Shown one piece after another: positions 30,976 to 43,235 of a DNA stretch of 64,000 nt. A program made the translations under genes and the position numbers. The notes under the pieces were generated by a model. That model searched no databases and was not told where the DNA came from. It saw nothing but the letters and a program-made list of their open reading frames with translations. The stretch is from Dermacentor variabilis (lineage: Eukaryota > Arthropoda > Arachnida > Ixodida > Ixodidae). How positions within the stretch are numbered: the first letter of the stretch is position 1; each line of letters starts with the position of its first letter. The stretch spans positions 209,319,627 to 209,383,626 of the forward strand of contig NC_134569.1 of assembly GCF_050947875.1 (NCBI RefSeq), in the 5' to 3' direction.

Positions 30976-33306
30976 GCATACCGAAGCTCGAGAAATGCGT
31001 GTGGCATGCGTCACGGGCTCCACCTTCGTTTTCTTCCTCCTTGCTTTTTCTGTTTTGTTTTTTATGGCGCGGCGCACTTTCGCTGATGGCGTCGCGTGCG
31101 AACTGTTGCGATTGCTTCATTTCGCGAGAAGATGAAGACATCCGGCCTGACCGCTGAATTACTCTTTCTAGAGCAATAAAGTTTACTTGCTTCTCCTTCC
31201 TCGCGCAGAGCACGATTTTGCGCGCTGTGCACGAGGATATCTGAGCAGCGGTATAAGTTAGTGCTACACGACTAGACAGACACAAGCGGATCAGAGAGCA
31301 TGATCGCTCGCTGGAACACGGTTGAAAATTACATAGTTTCGGTGTCTGCGTTCGCAACTGCACGACGTTGGAGGAAGCTGACGTAAGGGAAGTGCACCTC
31401 TCATGCTGTGGTGGGAAGTAAAACAAAAACATGCAGACATTCGGTTTCTCTGTTTTATTATTTCTCTAAACTTCAATTCGTCTATTCAAGCAACAGATTA
31501 CAGAAATAACATATACTCCTTGAATAAATCTCGAGGTCAAGTGTCACTACGAGTGACGCCACAGCACAAACGTGTACGTAGGCGCACAAGCACGCCTACG
31601 TCACCTTCCAACTTGCAGCACGGCGGCCGCGAGGAGAAGGGCAAACAGCGTTCGGCTTGAAATTCAGATCTTGCCGCGGCGTGTAGCGAAGTAATGTTTA
31701 GCAGACACGATCATTAGCGCGCATTTTATGCTCTGCGCTTGTCAGCTCAAGATGGTCACACCTGGTGATGGGGCCCTTTAAGCGAGTGAGCGTCTTTCCC
31801 CTGGCACGATATGCGGGCGAGGAGCAAGGGATGGCGCACGAAGCGCACTTTAGGAGCCCTCTCCGGTGCTGACGGCAGATCATGCTTAACGATCTTTGGT
31901 TGGGACGCGGTATTTTTCGCAGCGCGTAGGCAACCCGCATTGTGCAATCTGGCAGCTTCTCTAGACTCACATACGTGCGTAACTTTTTATGCGCAAGCAT
32001 CTGCGAGCACGAACGTGCTGGCATCAAGGAAGCCACGCCGCCGTGAAACCAATGGTCGTTCTACGGGCGCCCAAGCGAAAGACGACGCTAGTTGCTGGGA
32101 GCTAACCCACGTGAGAAAAAAAAAAACATCTTTTCAATGTGTAAGCATTTTGATGCTTACCAAGCGAGGAAAACCGCGCGCCCGTCCGTCACATAACACT
32201 ATCGCTTTCAATATAGCACGCGCACAAGCTAGCGATTGCACCTTCGTGCTGCCTCTCGACAAGCGCGAACTCGCAAATCGCTTTCAGTATATGGGCTCGT
32301 GCGTCTCTCTTGAACGCGAAATAAGTGACGAGGACACAGCGCACACGAAGCTGTCAGCAGTTCTGTTTCTGTCCTTATGGCGAATCGCTGTCAGGATACG
32401 GCTAATAATGGTTTGACGCGGATGGATAAGGCGCTTAAGAGTGATAACGACTGATATTGATCGGAACGTCATCAGTACACATCGTACCGCCACCTGCAGT
32501 AGTTTTCTTGCGGCATCACTTCACTTTGCGGTGGCATCTGCTGTTGGTGTCGACGCACGTGTGTAGTTTTTACTGATCGGACCAACTTTCATAACACTGG
32601 TAATGACACCGGGCTGCGTGGAGATGAGCAAATGGCATAATGCTTACGCATACTCAGACAAACGCCAAAGGAGTTTCTGCCTCAATGTTTTTTTCTTTTT
32701 GTCCGGAAAGTACATTTAATTTCCGACGAGCACCCTTGTTTGCTTCATTCTTAGGGGGAAATAAAGGCGCGTGAGTAGTCTAAAATTTTATCGGCCGTGT
32801 CCATATTCACCTTGCCAGGAATCAAGCGAGTTTAAAAGGCAGGTGCGAAAGACTTTCATACTTCTAGATGGCACGTGGCCGACGTCGGAAGGAAGTTGAA
32901 TTTACGCTGTTAACCGTGGGGCTTGCCCGAAAGTTATTGTATTGTCTTTCTGGACTACAACGCGGATCTTGGCGATACTTCGCAAGAGGAAGGCGCGTGT
33001 TCGGAGGAGTATGTTAACAAACGATGCTGATGTGCTGTGGTACATACTAGGTTTACAACATTCTGCCAAGGAGAAATGCGGTGTGGAGACTGCACGGCAT
33101 ATTCTGTCAGAAGGAAGGGCGTTCATGTGCACTGCTTACGTGGCTTTCACGCCACCTGAGCTGTCCGCAACTTTTCTTCGCGCACATTCAGCCATGTATT
33201 TCATGCTTTGCTTAGAAAACCTATGCACATCGTCTTGGTAGGCCAGTCCTCGAGTGAAAGAGTGGAAGGATACTGCAAAATAAACAAAGGAAGATTGGCA
33301 ATAATA
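30976..33306. other. no supported gene
   Basis: Moderately GC-rich sequence with several mid-length open frames on both strands (for example 31811-32416 plus, 30968-31432 minus). They have no recognisable domain and a composition typical of chance frames in CpG-rich DNA. It may be old repeat sequence. Confidence 0.35.
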
Positions 33307-33307
33307 A

Positions 33308-33790
33308 CCGCATGTATCATCATCATAATCGCCATCATCAGCCTATTTTATGTCCACTACAGGAGGGAGGCCTCTCCCTGCGATATCCAATTACCCCTGT
33401 CCTGCGCCAACTGATTCCAACTTGCGCCTGCGAATTTCCTCATTTCATCACATCTAGTTTTCTGCCGTCCTAGACTGCGCTTCCCTTCCCTTGGCACTCA
33501 TTCTGTAACTCTAATGGTCGACCGGTTATGTATCGTGCGCATTACCTGGCCTTCCCAGCTCCATTTTTTCTCTTGATGTCAATTAGCATATCGTCTATAC
33601 CCGTTCGCGCTCTGATCCAAACCGCTCTCTTTCTGTCTCTTAACGTAACGTCTAACGTTTTTTCGTTCCAGCGCGGACCTTAACTCCCCCAACTTTTTCG
33701 TGAAACCTCAAGTTTCTGCCCCATATGCACCGGTAGAATGCATTCATTGTACAACTTTCTTTTCAATGATAGTGGTAAGCGTCTAGTCAG
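33308..33790 (-). mobile_element. non-LTR retrotransposon 3' fragment
   Basis: On the minus strand this encodes, with several breaks, the basic C-terminal region common in arthropod LINE copies (RR.GRQKTR.-like, followed by a WNQLAQDRGNW-like segment and GG..P..). It ends in a GATGATGATG-like tail at the left edge. Identification is from memory of the typical 3' end of a common tick repeat. Confidence 0.5.
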
Positions 33791-34894
33791 TATTCTGCAC
33801 TATGGGAAGGCACGACCTCGACGAGGTAGCCCCTGAACAAGATTTCGCAATCGCACGCTTCACAAATGTTGAATGTGCCGAGCTGTAAGGTAGGAGGCTC
33901 TTCTTGGAGCAGGGGGCATGCTGCCAGCACACATGGTCAGATGGAAAGAGTTCAAGGTCAAGGAACCTAACTTTGGTATTATCGGGAAGCTGAGTAATTC
34001 TAGTTTTTTCGTGCAGGAACGAATCACGTGAACTATTTGTCCAGCACATGGCTGAGTGTCACAGATGTCAGATTTGCAAAAAACTATAAAGTCGTCCACA
34101 AATTTGAACACTTCTACAGCGCTTGTCTGTTGCAGGCATTCCATGAGGCATTCGTCATAACTAGCTAAAAGAATGCCACTAAGAATAGGGGCAAGATACC
34201 AGCCTATGCGTATACACCGTCTTTTCGAATAGAAAATTGCCTGTGTGCTGTGTGAAAGTTGAATGTACATAAACATTAATAATTTCTATAAAGTTCCTAA
34301 TGCTGGTTCCGCACAAGTCCTGAAAACAGACACACCCATAGCGGTCGATTCACTCACTCACCTCAGCGCAGACCTGGTCCAGCGGCAGGAACAATGTCTT
34401 TTACATCGAATGAAGAGCAGCTCACTTGTGGCGGACACACGTGATGAAGATAGTCGGGCACGACTTGTGGCTTCTTGATAAGGCAAGGGTCTTCCACATC
34501 CAGGACGGAGAGGGAGCGCTGTAGGTTCCCACAAGGCACTCCAAAGTGCCTTGTTACGAAACGATCACGCTGAAGGGAACCTATGCTTTTCGCGTCTTCG
34601 CCGAGAAGAAGACAGGTAGGTTTAAGCCCTTCGTAGATCGCACTGAAGACGCCAGCTTTCAAGCCCGGCCTCTTCACAAAGTTTGGCACCAGCCGCCTCG
34701 ACATTTGAAGGCTTGGCGTTGGCGACTTGGAAGTTGCTTGCAATCGCAGCATCAGCCTTCTCGTTGTAGACGACAGTGGGCGCAGGAACGAAGCCGCCTT
34801 TCTTATCCGCTAGTAGTAGTTTGAGGGTCGCAGCACATAGCGACGAGACAACGGAGGTTTGGCGAGACGCACAGACTCGTCGCTTCGCAGGCAA
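33791..34894 (-). pseudogene. Penelope-like RT fragments
   Basis: Three minus-strand frames follow one another: 34894-34622 (GGFVPAPTVVYNEKADAAIA), 34752-34363 (SFDVKD, RT motif A region, after FVTRHFG), and 34276-33791 (APILSGILLASYDE, then KFVDDFIVF, the catalytic VDD box, and LPYSSAHSTFVKRAI). These fit the RT of Penelope-like elements. Stops and frame shifts separate the parts. The GIY-YIG part is not attached here; a piece of that kind is at 36207-36635. Confidence 0.65.
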
Positions 34895-34954
34895 CAGGCA
34901 GTCGATACCCTTTTGAACACATCTGTCTCTGTCTTATACAGTCGCACGTGCAGC

Positions 34955-34994
34955 AGTTATCCTTACCTAGCTGAGAAGCTAGGTAAGGATAACT
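34955..34994. repeat. 18-bp perfect hairpin with GAGA loop
   Basis: AGTTATCCTTACCTAGCT, loop GAGA, then the exact reverse complement. It is followed by further TAAGGATAAG copies to about 35020. The GAGA loop is of the GNRA type. Function unknown. Confidence 0.9.
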
Positions 34995-35731
34995 AAGGAT
35001 AAGTAAGGATAAGGTAAGGTTCTTTTATCAACAGAGTTTCTACGCCTGGGGAAATGCTCCCGTTTCTTAGCATCTTAACTTGATGTCAAGACTGGTGCTG
35101 CATCTTCTTCATTGGTAGGCTAGGCAACAACTGCTTCTAAAGGAATTACGGGCCGTGCGTGAAGCAATACGTAGGTCCCTGTGGGAAGCTTTGAAAGCGC
35201 TGCCTTGCGGTGCTTTTTCTGTACTCGCAGGGCACATGCAGTCAGTGTAGAAGCGTCCCTGACGCCAGGCCTCTGACCGGAGCATTCGATACATACTGTC
35301 AGTGTGTCCTTTCGATGGTGTCAGTCCGTCGAAGAGCCGTAAAATACCCGGTAGTAGTGCCTAATTCTTCAGTACTTCATGCACAATTCTTCATACAGGC
35401 GTGTTTTACATATACGAAGTCATGTCTAGAAGGTTCATACACAGAAGTGGAGAGCGAAGAAGAGGGTACGGTATAATGGCACCGGAAGTACTGGAAATAA
35501 ACTAGAATAAACGTCTGCGGATGCGGACGGCGTGAATGAGGAGGAGTGACAGGAGGAACCCTGCGAGGCTTATGAAATAGCCCATAGGTGTCGCTTGAGG
35601 TGTCGCGCGCTCCCACCACCGGCCAAGCAACTCGATAAAACGCAAGCGGTCGCGTTTAGGCGACTCCAGGCAAACACATGCCCACACCCAAAGCACATTA
35701 AGAAAATCACAGGGGCAAGGAAAGCGACCAA

Positions 35732-35995
35732 TGTAGGCTCTGTTCACAAACAGGAAAACTCACACACATAATGTGGGAATGCACTTCGTTCCCGTTTTCT
35801 CATCCCCCCGTCAGCAGCGAGACTGACTGGAAAGCCTGGCTCAGTTCCGGGGACGTCGATCGACAGCTTGAACTGGTGCACTGGGCGGAGAAGGCCAAGC
35901 AGGCCCAGGGCCTTACTTGAGTCCGATCCCTCAGCCAGGTCCCCTTTTACCCTTCCCCCTTTCAATAAAGTTTACCACCATCACCAGAAATAAAC
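35732..35995 (+). pseudogene. LINE C-terminal zinc-finger fragment and 3' UTR
   Basis: The frame from 35732 to the stop at 35918-35920 reads CRLCSQTGKLTHIMWEC, the Cys/His cluster that ends many LINE ORF2 proteins, then ETDWKAWLSSGDVDRQLELV. A short 3' UTR with AATAAAG at about 35965 ends in CACCATCACC. No RT precedes it. Confidence 0.65.
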
Positions 35996-36206
35996 TGCAG
36001 TGGCGTTGTGACTTGTGCTGGTGGGCACAGGTCTGAAGAGAACGAGTAACAGCGCTGGACAACGGGACGTGACTGAGACAAGCGAAGCGCCGACTTTCAA
36101 CCAATATATCATTGCACGCAATGCAATGTACACAGGCGGTTAAAAAGGCAGGAAGGAGAGAATATATAGTAGCAATACATTATCAGAAAGATAGCGACGG
36201 TCGCCA

Positions 36207-36635
36207 TCATCCACGTGCAAGATACGCGAGTTCCTTCCCGAGGAGCGATACAGAAGGCACACTCACGCACATATCGCATTTCTTGTCGATGCAAAAGGCG
36301 TAATATATCACACGTGCACGCTGGTGACCATAGCGCCTTAGTATTTTGCATTTGCCAAACAATGCACGACAGCCACATCGGGAACTACGCATGGTTAGGC
36401 GGCTGTCAACACAAGGCTTCATTAAATTTGAATGTTCTTTGAGGCGGTCAATAATGGAACGGCCAGTTTGGCGGATGTAGCAATGACAGCGCGTTGTGGC
36501 AACAATCAATGCAGATGGACTGCAACGCCGATCCTCTGCGCCTACACAGTATCTGCGTACGCAGAGCATGCGCTCACATGCAGCACACGCGAATTTTCTG
36601 GTTTGCGCATGCATAAGGATGTTCCCGTCATACAC
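36207..36635 (-). pseudogene. Penelope-type GIY-YIG endonuclease fragment
   Basis: The minus-strand open frame contains CYIRQTGRSIIDRLKEH (GIY-YIG-like core, with R where G is usual) and CVSVPSVSLLGKEL, a pattern found at the C-terminal endonuclease of Penelope-like elements. It shares strand with the RT fragments at 33.8-34.9 kb but is separated from them by a LINE 3' end on the other strand. Confidence 0.6.
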
Positions 36636-38399
36636 CCAGCTGAATTTCTAGTTATGTGCTCTCTTTGGACTCAGCGCTTTGTCCAACAGTTCTTTCTTCG
36701 CTATGCAGAAATGTTCCTTTTCAGGACCTTCTATCGGACCTTTCGGGACACAATCGTAACTACAATACTTTGCTTTGCCTTATCTTTTGTGGGAACACGG
36801 GTGAGGTACTTCTACGTCTGATTCCTGGATGTAAGATTTGACGCAGACAGCAATACCTTTCATGGTTGAGGCAATGTTTTCATCTGGAGCAAGAGTAATG
36901 CCTTCACGTCCAAATGTCTGTTGCGACTGTGCAGCTGGAAGTCGACCAGTTCTTAACTTTCTTCAGGTTTTTTTGGAAAGCGGGTGTTGTGATTCGCAAT
37001 TTATTCTTGTCTTTATCTTCAACAAACTCTTTCCCTACTTCTACAAACTCTGTCTTGGACATCTCAAACTTTTCACTCATGAAATCCGTGGCATTCTTCG
37101 CGTAACTCAGTTCCGTTTCTGTTTCTATATATTGAGAACTTCGCATGGTGCTGTGAAACATGAAAAGATGGTCTCGTCCTGCTTGAGCCACTTATCAAGA
37201 GATATTTTCTACATTTCATTATTAATAACTATAATCACGCAATTGCTGCGCGGTGGAATCAAATTCACGTATGATTCCTCCACGCTTTGGCTCAGTGATG
37301 CCTACACCTATTCTTTTGTTTGCAATGAATCGAACGCGCTTTCCTTATCCCTGAAAGCAATATAGATGGACCTTGCTGCATTGCCCACGGTGCTCGAAAT
37401 TTCATTATTGGCTTCGCTTATTATGGTTCAGTATCATTCTCGCTAACCAATCTTTTTCCTATAGGCAGACACAGGTCAAATATTGTACCCCGTATTCTAA
37501 CAAATAATATTTCAGTGAACACGTTGGAGAGCACCCAAACTCAGCCTCATAGATAATTCTTCAAATCTCTCTTGCCGCTAGCCTTAATAAAGCGTTGTCA
37601 TTCTTCCAAGGCTTTGGTACAATTTAGGTGATGGGGCATTGTCCGTAAACTATCTGTTTTTCTATAATCCCTGCTTCCTTTTTCGTGGAAATACCTCGCA
37701 AAGCCTTAGTAAACCTCAACTAAATGGAATCGGGGCATCCAAGTCTTCTTAGGAACTACGAGGTAGGTTGCGTACATGTTGGCAATAGTTCATGAACTAA
37801 CAGTTATGCAGTAATATGCGCAGCAGCGCAAGACACGTAGCGCGGGACACAATAGTTCCCTTCGGCATCGATTGCGCGGACTCTTTAGTCGGCCTTTTTA
37901 GTTTAGCGTTCTTCGCCTTACGTACGTCAAACGTAAGCACCCTTGCGGGACGTTACGGTGCGCGTTCTTTCAAGTTTTATTTATTGATTGATGCTGCAAT
38001 ACCACTTTGGTGATTTTGGCAGGAGGGTACAAATGTTGAAAAGATCACAAGAAAGGCAACCAACAAATACCATAGATACATAAGAGTAAATAAAATAATT
38101 TAAACTAAAATATAAGGCATATGGTAAGTACTAGGTTAGACATGATGTAAACAAGGTAGTGAAAGCTGTTGAACACGGGTGTTAGTAAGCTGGTTCCATT
38201 CAGTTATTGTCCGCGGAAAGAAAGAGTATTTAAAGAAGTTGTTACGTATGCGAAACGGAGCAATTGTTAATACGTGTCTTTGTCTAGTGGCATACCCGGA
38301 TGAAAAGGTTATTACGTCTGAATTGTCTAATTAATAGTGCCTTTTTACAATTTGATACATAAATTTTAGCCCAGATGACCGGTTTCTTTGGGTTGTATA
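36636..38399. other. no supported gene
   Basis: Open frames are short. A minus-strand frame at 36904-37191 is lysine-rich and uninterrupted for 95 codons but matches no family I can name. The rest is AT-rich. Confidence 0.35.
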
Positions 38400-40130
38400 T
38401 GGCAAGTTGGCTCCGGTTAAAAGCGCAGTTGTAGACGGCCGCCTGCGGTTGTAGACGTACTGAGCCCACCACGGAAGGTTAGAAAAACACCTATACATAA
38501 ACACTGCACAGAAGTGGCTACCTCAGGCGGCTGGGCTAATAACTGCAGAGGCATCATTCAACCCAACCCAAGGTAACCTTTCTACGCAAATGAGGGGGGG
38601 GGGGGGTACCTTTACTAGTGCAAATGTTAATAACGCCCGCCATTCGCCGTAAAGACGCGTAAACCCGCAAAAGAGAAATGAAATAAGTTGTATCTCACAG
38701 GTACGCCTGTGAAATACACCTCTCCTTTACTAGGCAAGCAAGAAACCACATCAAATGAACTCGCGCAGGAAAGAAGCACAGGAAGACCATTGCCAAGAAC
38801 AATTAGAAAAAGCGAAAGTGTAAAATAAAGCTTTCTATGGTAGCATACAACTTAAAAAAAAAGAGCAGTTGACAGACAAGGCACACGGCCCACGCGGGGT
38901 TGTGTTACCCTGCCAGCCAATCACAGAAAGAAACAAAGTCATCGTCATGCGGCTTTTTCAAAATGGCGTCGTACTTGATACCTCCGGAGCGTCTGCTGTT
39001 CTTGAAGAGTCTTTTCATCGACGGTAGCAATGAGGTGTGCAAGAGACATGGACAAAGTGTATGGAGTCTTAGCATTTCACTCTTCAAAAGGCTACCTGTC
39101 ATGGTTGCTTAGTGGCTATGATGTTGGGCTGCGAAGCACGAGGTCACGGGATCGAATGCCGGCCACGGTGGCCGCATTTTAGATTGGGGCGAAATGCGAA
39201 AACGCGATGTACTTAGATTTAGGTGCGCGTTAAAAAAACCCAGGTAGTACGAATTGCCGGAGTCTCCCACTACGACATGCCTCATGGTTACGGCAACCGA
39301 AAAACTCCATAATTAATTAAATCTTCAAAAGCGTGCGGTGCATTTCACTGCTGAGCCCGTTTTACTCACGAAATTTCACTGCCAACTGAAGTGCAACTTG
39401 ACAATATACTGCATAGTTGCAGCGAAGCAAGGATATTGTTTCAGTTCAATAAATAATTAGGCATTCGGCATTCCACTATAATAGGCGAGGGAAAATGTAT
39501 AAATTTACGCGCTCATAAATTTATTTTTCTGGTTACCGCCTGATTTGGGTAACAGACAAAATTTGAAGTACGAATTATTTGCAGCCTCGCGGAGGAACAC
39601 TGGCTGGCGGTTATGAGGGCGGGCGCAGGGCTTACTGCAAACTTGAGTTGTATCCGATTAAAATAGCTTTCTTTTTAGTTATCTCTGGAAGAATTATAGA
39701 GGAATATACATTTGTGGAACAACCACAGTTCTTTTGGATCCCTCGTTTACATATCTGCCAAGTGCTACAACCGACTCGTATTGTTATTTGGGAAGTTACA
39801 TAACGATGCGTGGCCGCCAGTCCCGTACATCCTTGTAGAGCGCAGAACGCTGCGGTTGTAGACGTACTGAGCCCACCGCGGAAGCTTAGAATAACACTTA
39901 TTCATAAGCACTGCGCAGAAGTGGCTACGTCAGGCGGCTGGGCTAATAACTGCCAAGGCATCATTCAAAACACACGGAATTGTTCTCCACTTTCGGCGGC
40001 GTTTTAGCTACTTCCTTTTAAAATAAAAAGATGCTGATCCGTAAAGATTTTCATAAACAGCGATTAAATTTCTTAATATTCGCTTTTTCTTCCTATTTGG
40101 CTATTGCCTTGGCTCTCTCCTTTACTAGGT
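38400..40130. repeat. dispersed non-coding repeat, copies 2 and 3
   Basis: 38435-38570 matches the right part of the repeat seen at 14.0-15.3 kb. A fuller copy follows at 38575-40130 in the same orientation, with a SINE inserted at 39091-39321. A run of G bases lies at about 38594-38606. The head-to-tail placement of a partial and a fuller copy suggests a tandem arrangement. Confidence 0.62.
39091..39321 (+). mobile_element. tRNA-derived SINE (Ruka-like), copy 1
   Basis: About 230 bp. The tRNA-related head has GCTTAGTGGCTATGATGTTG (A-box region) and ACGGGATCGAATGCC (B-box region), then GGCGAAATGCGAAAA and TTAGATTTAGGTGCGCGTTA. It is flanked by exact 10-bp duplications TCTTCAAAAG at 39081-39090 and 39322-39331. 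The resemblance to the tick SINE Ruka is from memory. Confidence 0.85.
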
Positions 40131-40370
40131 CGCTTAACTTCTCAACTCGTTGCGACTCTTGTTTCCAGTTGCCAAGATTGCACGAAAAGTGCTGTAAAAT
40201 TTGGGAAAAACCAGACGAGGTAACGGGTGGCAGCCATATTGCTTATGGGTTTAAAAGCCTTAGCTCGGGTGCTCCTATCTAAACACATGTAAAAAGAGAA
40301 TTCGTTTTTCTCGGCAACCGCTGCACCTAATTTGATAAGGTTTGTTGCATTTAAAAGAGAAACTTAAAAT

Positions 40371-40608
40371 CACCCGCCGTGGTTGCTCAGTGGATATGGT
40401 GCTGGGCTGCTGAGCACGAGGTCGCGGGATCGAATCCCGGCCACGGCGGCCGCATTTCGATGGGGGCGAAATGCGAAAACACCCGTGTGCTTAGATTTAG
40501 GTGCACGTTAAAGAACCCCAGGTGGTCAAAATTTCCGGAGTCCTCCACTACGGCGTGCCTCATAATCAGAAAGTGGTTTTGGCACGTAAAACCCCAAATA
40601 TTATTATT
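40371..40608 (+). mobile_element. tRNA-derived SINE (Ruka-like), copy 2
   Basis: About 238 bp and better preserved: CGCCGTGGTTGCTCAGTGG (A box), GCGGGATCGAATCCCGGCC (B box), GGTGCACGTTAAAGAACCCC, ending in ATTATTATT. It is flanked by exact 11-bp duplications AAACTTAAAAT at 40360-40370 and 40609-40619. Pol III-type promoter boxes suggest it was transcribed. It needs a LINE for retrotransposition. Confidence 0.9.
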
Positions 40609-40619
40609 AAACTTAAAAT

Positions 40620-41759
40620 CTAGTGACTGTATGTTTCCAATGCTTGATTTAGATTGGCAATTCTTTACTGAAAAATTGGCAAAATATCAAAAATTTTCAG
40701 AATGCCAAACTATCACTTTTGCAACTCTCTAATTCAGCAAGGAAAAATAATATGACAATTCTGTGAATTGCACCTGATGTTACATCTAAAGGGGACAACA
40801 TCGATATGTTGCACACGAATCTAAAAAATAAATCAGTAATATAGAAATACAGCTCTTGCAGAACGCTTGTACATAATGTAACAAATTAATGTAATATATA
40901 AATTGACGTATCGAATTTGTCCGCTTTGAATGATCTAATGGATGCCGCTTACAGAACCGCGGTATCTCTTTTTGATGCAGAAGTATATATCAAGTGCGTG
41001 CGTCTATTCTTTTCGAATTTCTGAAAATCTTTTTCACAACATTCACCCCATAAATCGAAATTCCGCGTCGAACAGTCACTAGAATTTACCTTCTGTCTCA
41101 AATGCAACAAATTTCATTAAAATCAGTTCAGGGGTTATCTCAGAAACGCGTTTTTGCGTTTTACATCTGTTTGAATAGGCCGCATCGGAGTTGGGCCTCT
41201 TAAAGGTTATTGCAGGGTTTGTTGATGGACGCTGTTTCGCATTGTTTTATTTTTCAGCTTATCTGACCCATATCGCGGGTATATGGTTCCGAGGATCTGC
41301 CACCGTCGCGGAGAGCCATCACTCGAGGAACTAATGAAGCAAAAGGACAAGTTAAACGCAACTGCCGTTTTGTCAGGCCGCAACTCGTTTCTCGCGCATA
41401 CAGACCAGCTGACTGCGAACGGAATATATTTCCTGGTCCCTGGATCTGTCTAAACAGAGAAGCTTGAACTAACGAAGCTACAGCAGTGTGCGTGACCGTT
41501 GAATAGGTGGTGACTGCTGAACGCATCTCGATTTAATCGCGCTGGCGCCGAATCTGTAAAAAAACTGGCCTTCACATCCCAGGAGATGCCGATAACTACC
41601 GCCATCCAAAAGGAGTGAAAAAGGCAGCAAAATGTTGACTGCGAAATAGCTGTGAAATCTCAACATTGATTTGGCGGCGCTTTAGGAATGTGTGTGAGGA
41701 TTGGTGGCGTGGGCGGGGAGGGGGGGGGGGGTATTTTCCCTACTTTGTGCAATAACTTC
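40620..41759. other. no supported gene
   Basis: AT-rich sequence with short random open frames. A G-run lies near 41715-41730 next to the start of a LINE fragment. Confidence 0.4.
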
Positions 41760-43079
41760 TTATGAGAGACTTAAATCAAAAGCTTTTTTAATGTGCATAA
41801 AAATTACATCGGTTTGTTTTCCTTTATTGATTGAAAGTGCAAAGGTATGTCGAAATAAATGTTGATACTTTGTTAAAACATTATGTTTGTCAAGAAACTG
41901 CGTTATGTGCTTATGCATAATATGTTCCAAAAGTTTACATGCAGTACATGTTAAGGAAATCGGACGATAGTTCTCTATAGAGTCTCCTCCCATCTTGTGG
42001 ATAGGTTTTACTCTGGCGATTCCCCAGTCGTCCGGAACTTGACCCTCAGATAGTGATCTACAGAACAGAAGACACAAGTATTTTGAGACCTATTCTGCGT
42101 ATCTCTTAAAAAATGCGATTGGTATGTCATCTGGCCCTGGGGACTTCTTTACATCAAGTTTTAAGAGCATATCCAAAATTCCAGCTTCGCTAATTAGAAC
42201 ATCTGGTATGGATTTGCGTCGAAGTATGGTAATACATCATCATCAACAGTGAAAATGCTCTTAAATTGGTCATTGAATGCATTTGAGATTTTTTTTTTTT
42301 TTGCGTCATCTACTTGTACACCTTCGATATCAAAGACATCACAGTCGCTTGAAGTCGGGCGTATGTGCCGCTAGAATTCCTCGGGGGACGTGCGTATACA
42401 ATTCGGTACGGAGTCTCCGAAATACCGTTGTTTGTCAGTTCTTTCTTGTGTTTTTAGCTCTAATGTAATATCCGCTATTTTCTGCGCTGTACAGGAAGAG
42501 TTTGTAGATTTTTTGTTTTTTCTTTAGTCTCTTGAGTTGTCTTTGTAACCGCAATGAGTCCCGAGAGATCCAGGCGTTTTTGCGCTTCGACTTCTTTACA
42601 ATACGGGGAACATACTTATCGATGCACTCTTTTACAGTTATTCTGAATTGATGCCAAAGACTGTTTATATCTGCAGAATAAGATGAGAAAATATCGAAAT
42701 TAAAGGAAAGCATGTCAATGATAGAGACATCATCTGCTCGTGAAAAGTTAGGGAAACTAGACGTTGGGTTATTACGTTTGATTGCTGCACCAGTCAATTC
42801 TAGCCATACTGCAGAACGGTCCGAGATACCAGGTATCACCTCACAGGAAGTTTCGGCTGTAATTGAACCACTTACAAAAAACAAGTCGAGTATGGACTTC
42901 GACTTACCCTGAATCCTGGTGTAATTTTGAACTACTTGCAGTAAGTCGAACGCGAAGGCTATATCTATCAGTATTTCACAGTGATTATCATCTTTTAGTT
43001 TACGTCTTTTAGTTAAGTCTTTTAGTTTACCATGCGGGAACACAAGCGTAATATAAAACGTAAGCGGACGTAGCGCCAT
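41760..43079 (-). pseudogene. CR1/jockey-like LINE ORF2 fragment
   Basis: Minus-strand frame 43079-42435 shows the end of an APE endonuclease and the linker (SILDLFFVSGSI, PGISDRSAVW where family members have SDH, then a Lys-rich linker). Frame 42077-41760 has the RT fingers (PDDWGIARVKPIHK, ENYRPISLTCTACKLLEHI and MHIKKAFD). Between them about 350 bp is frame-shifted but recognisable. The catalytic YADD part is absent and both ends are truncated. Confidence 0.72.
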
Positions 43080-43235
43080 CTCTTATCTAAACCAGCAATT
43101 TGTTTTGCCTACAAGCCCTACAAGCCAGTTGCATGTAGCCGAAGTGGCCAATCCGTTTATGTGTGCGCGGACACGTCGCGGCAACGATTCTGCAGCAGGT
43201 TTTGCGTCGCACGTCCTGTTCCTTTTCGCGAACTC

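Noticed and set aside
30968..31432. 154-codon open frame on the minus strand
   Set aside because: It starts in the LINE tail region, has no domain, and is rich in low-complexity Lys/Glu/Ser.
31811..32416. 201-codon open frame on the plus strand
   Set aside because: Composition and lack of any motif suggest a chance frame in CpG-rich DNA, with a competing frame on the other strand.
36904..37191. 95-codon lysine-rich minus-strand frame as a host gene
   Set aside because: No start context, splice sites or family could be recognised.
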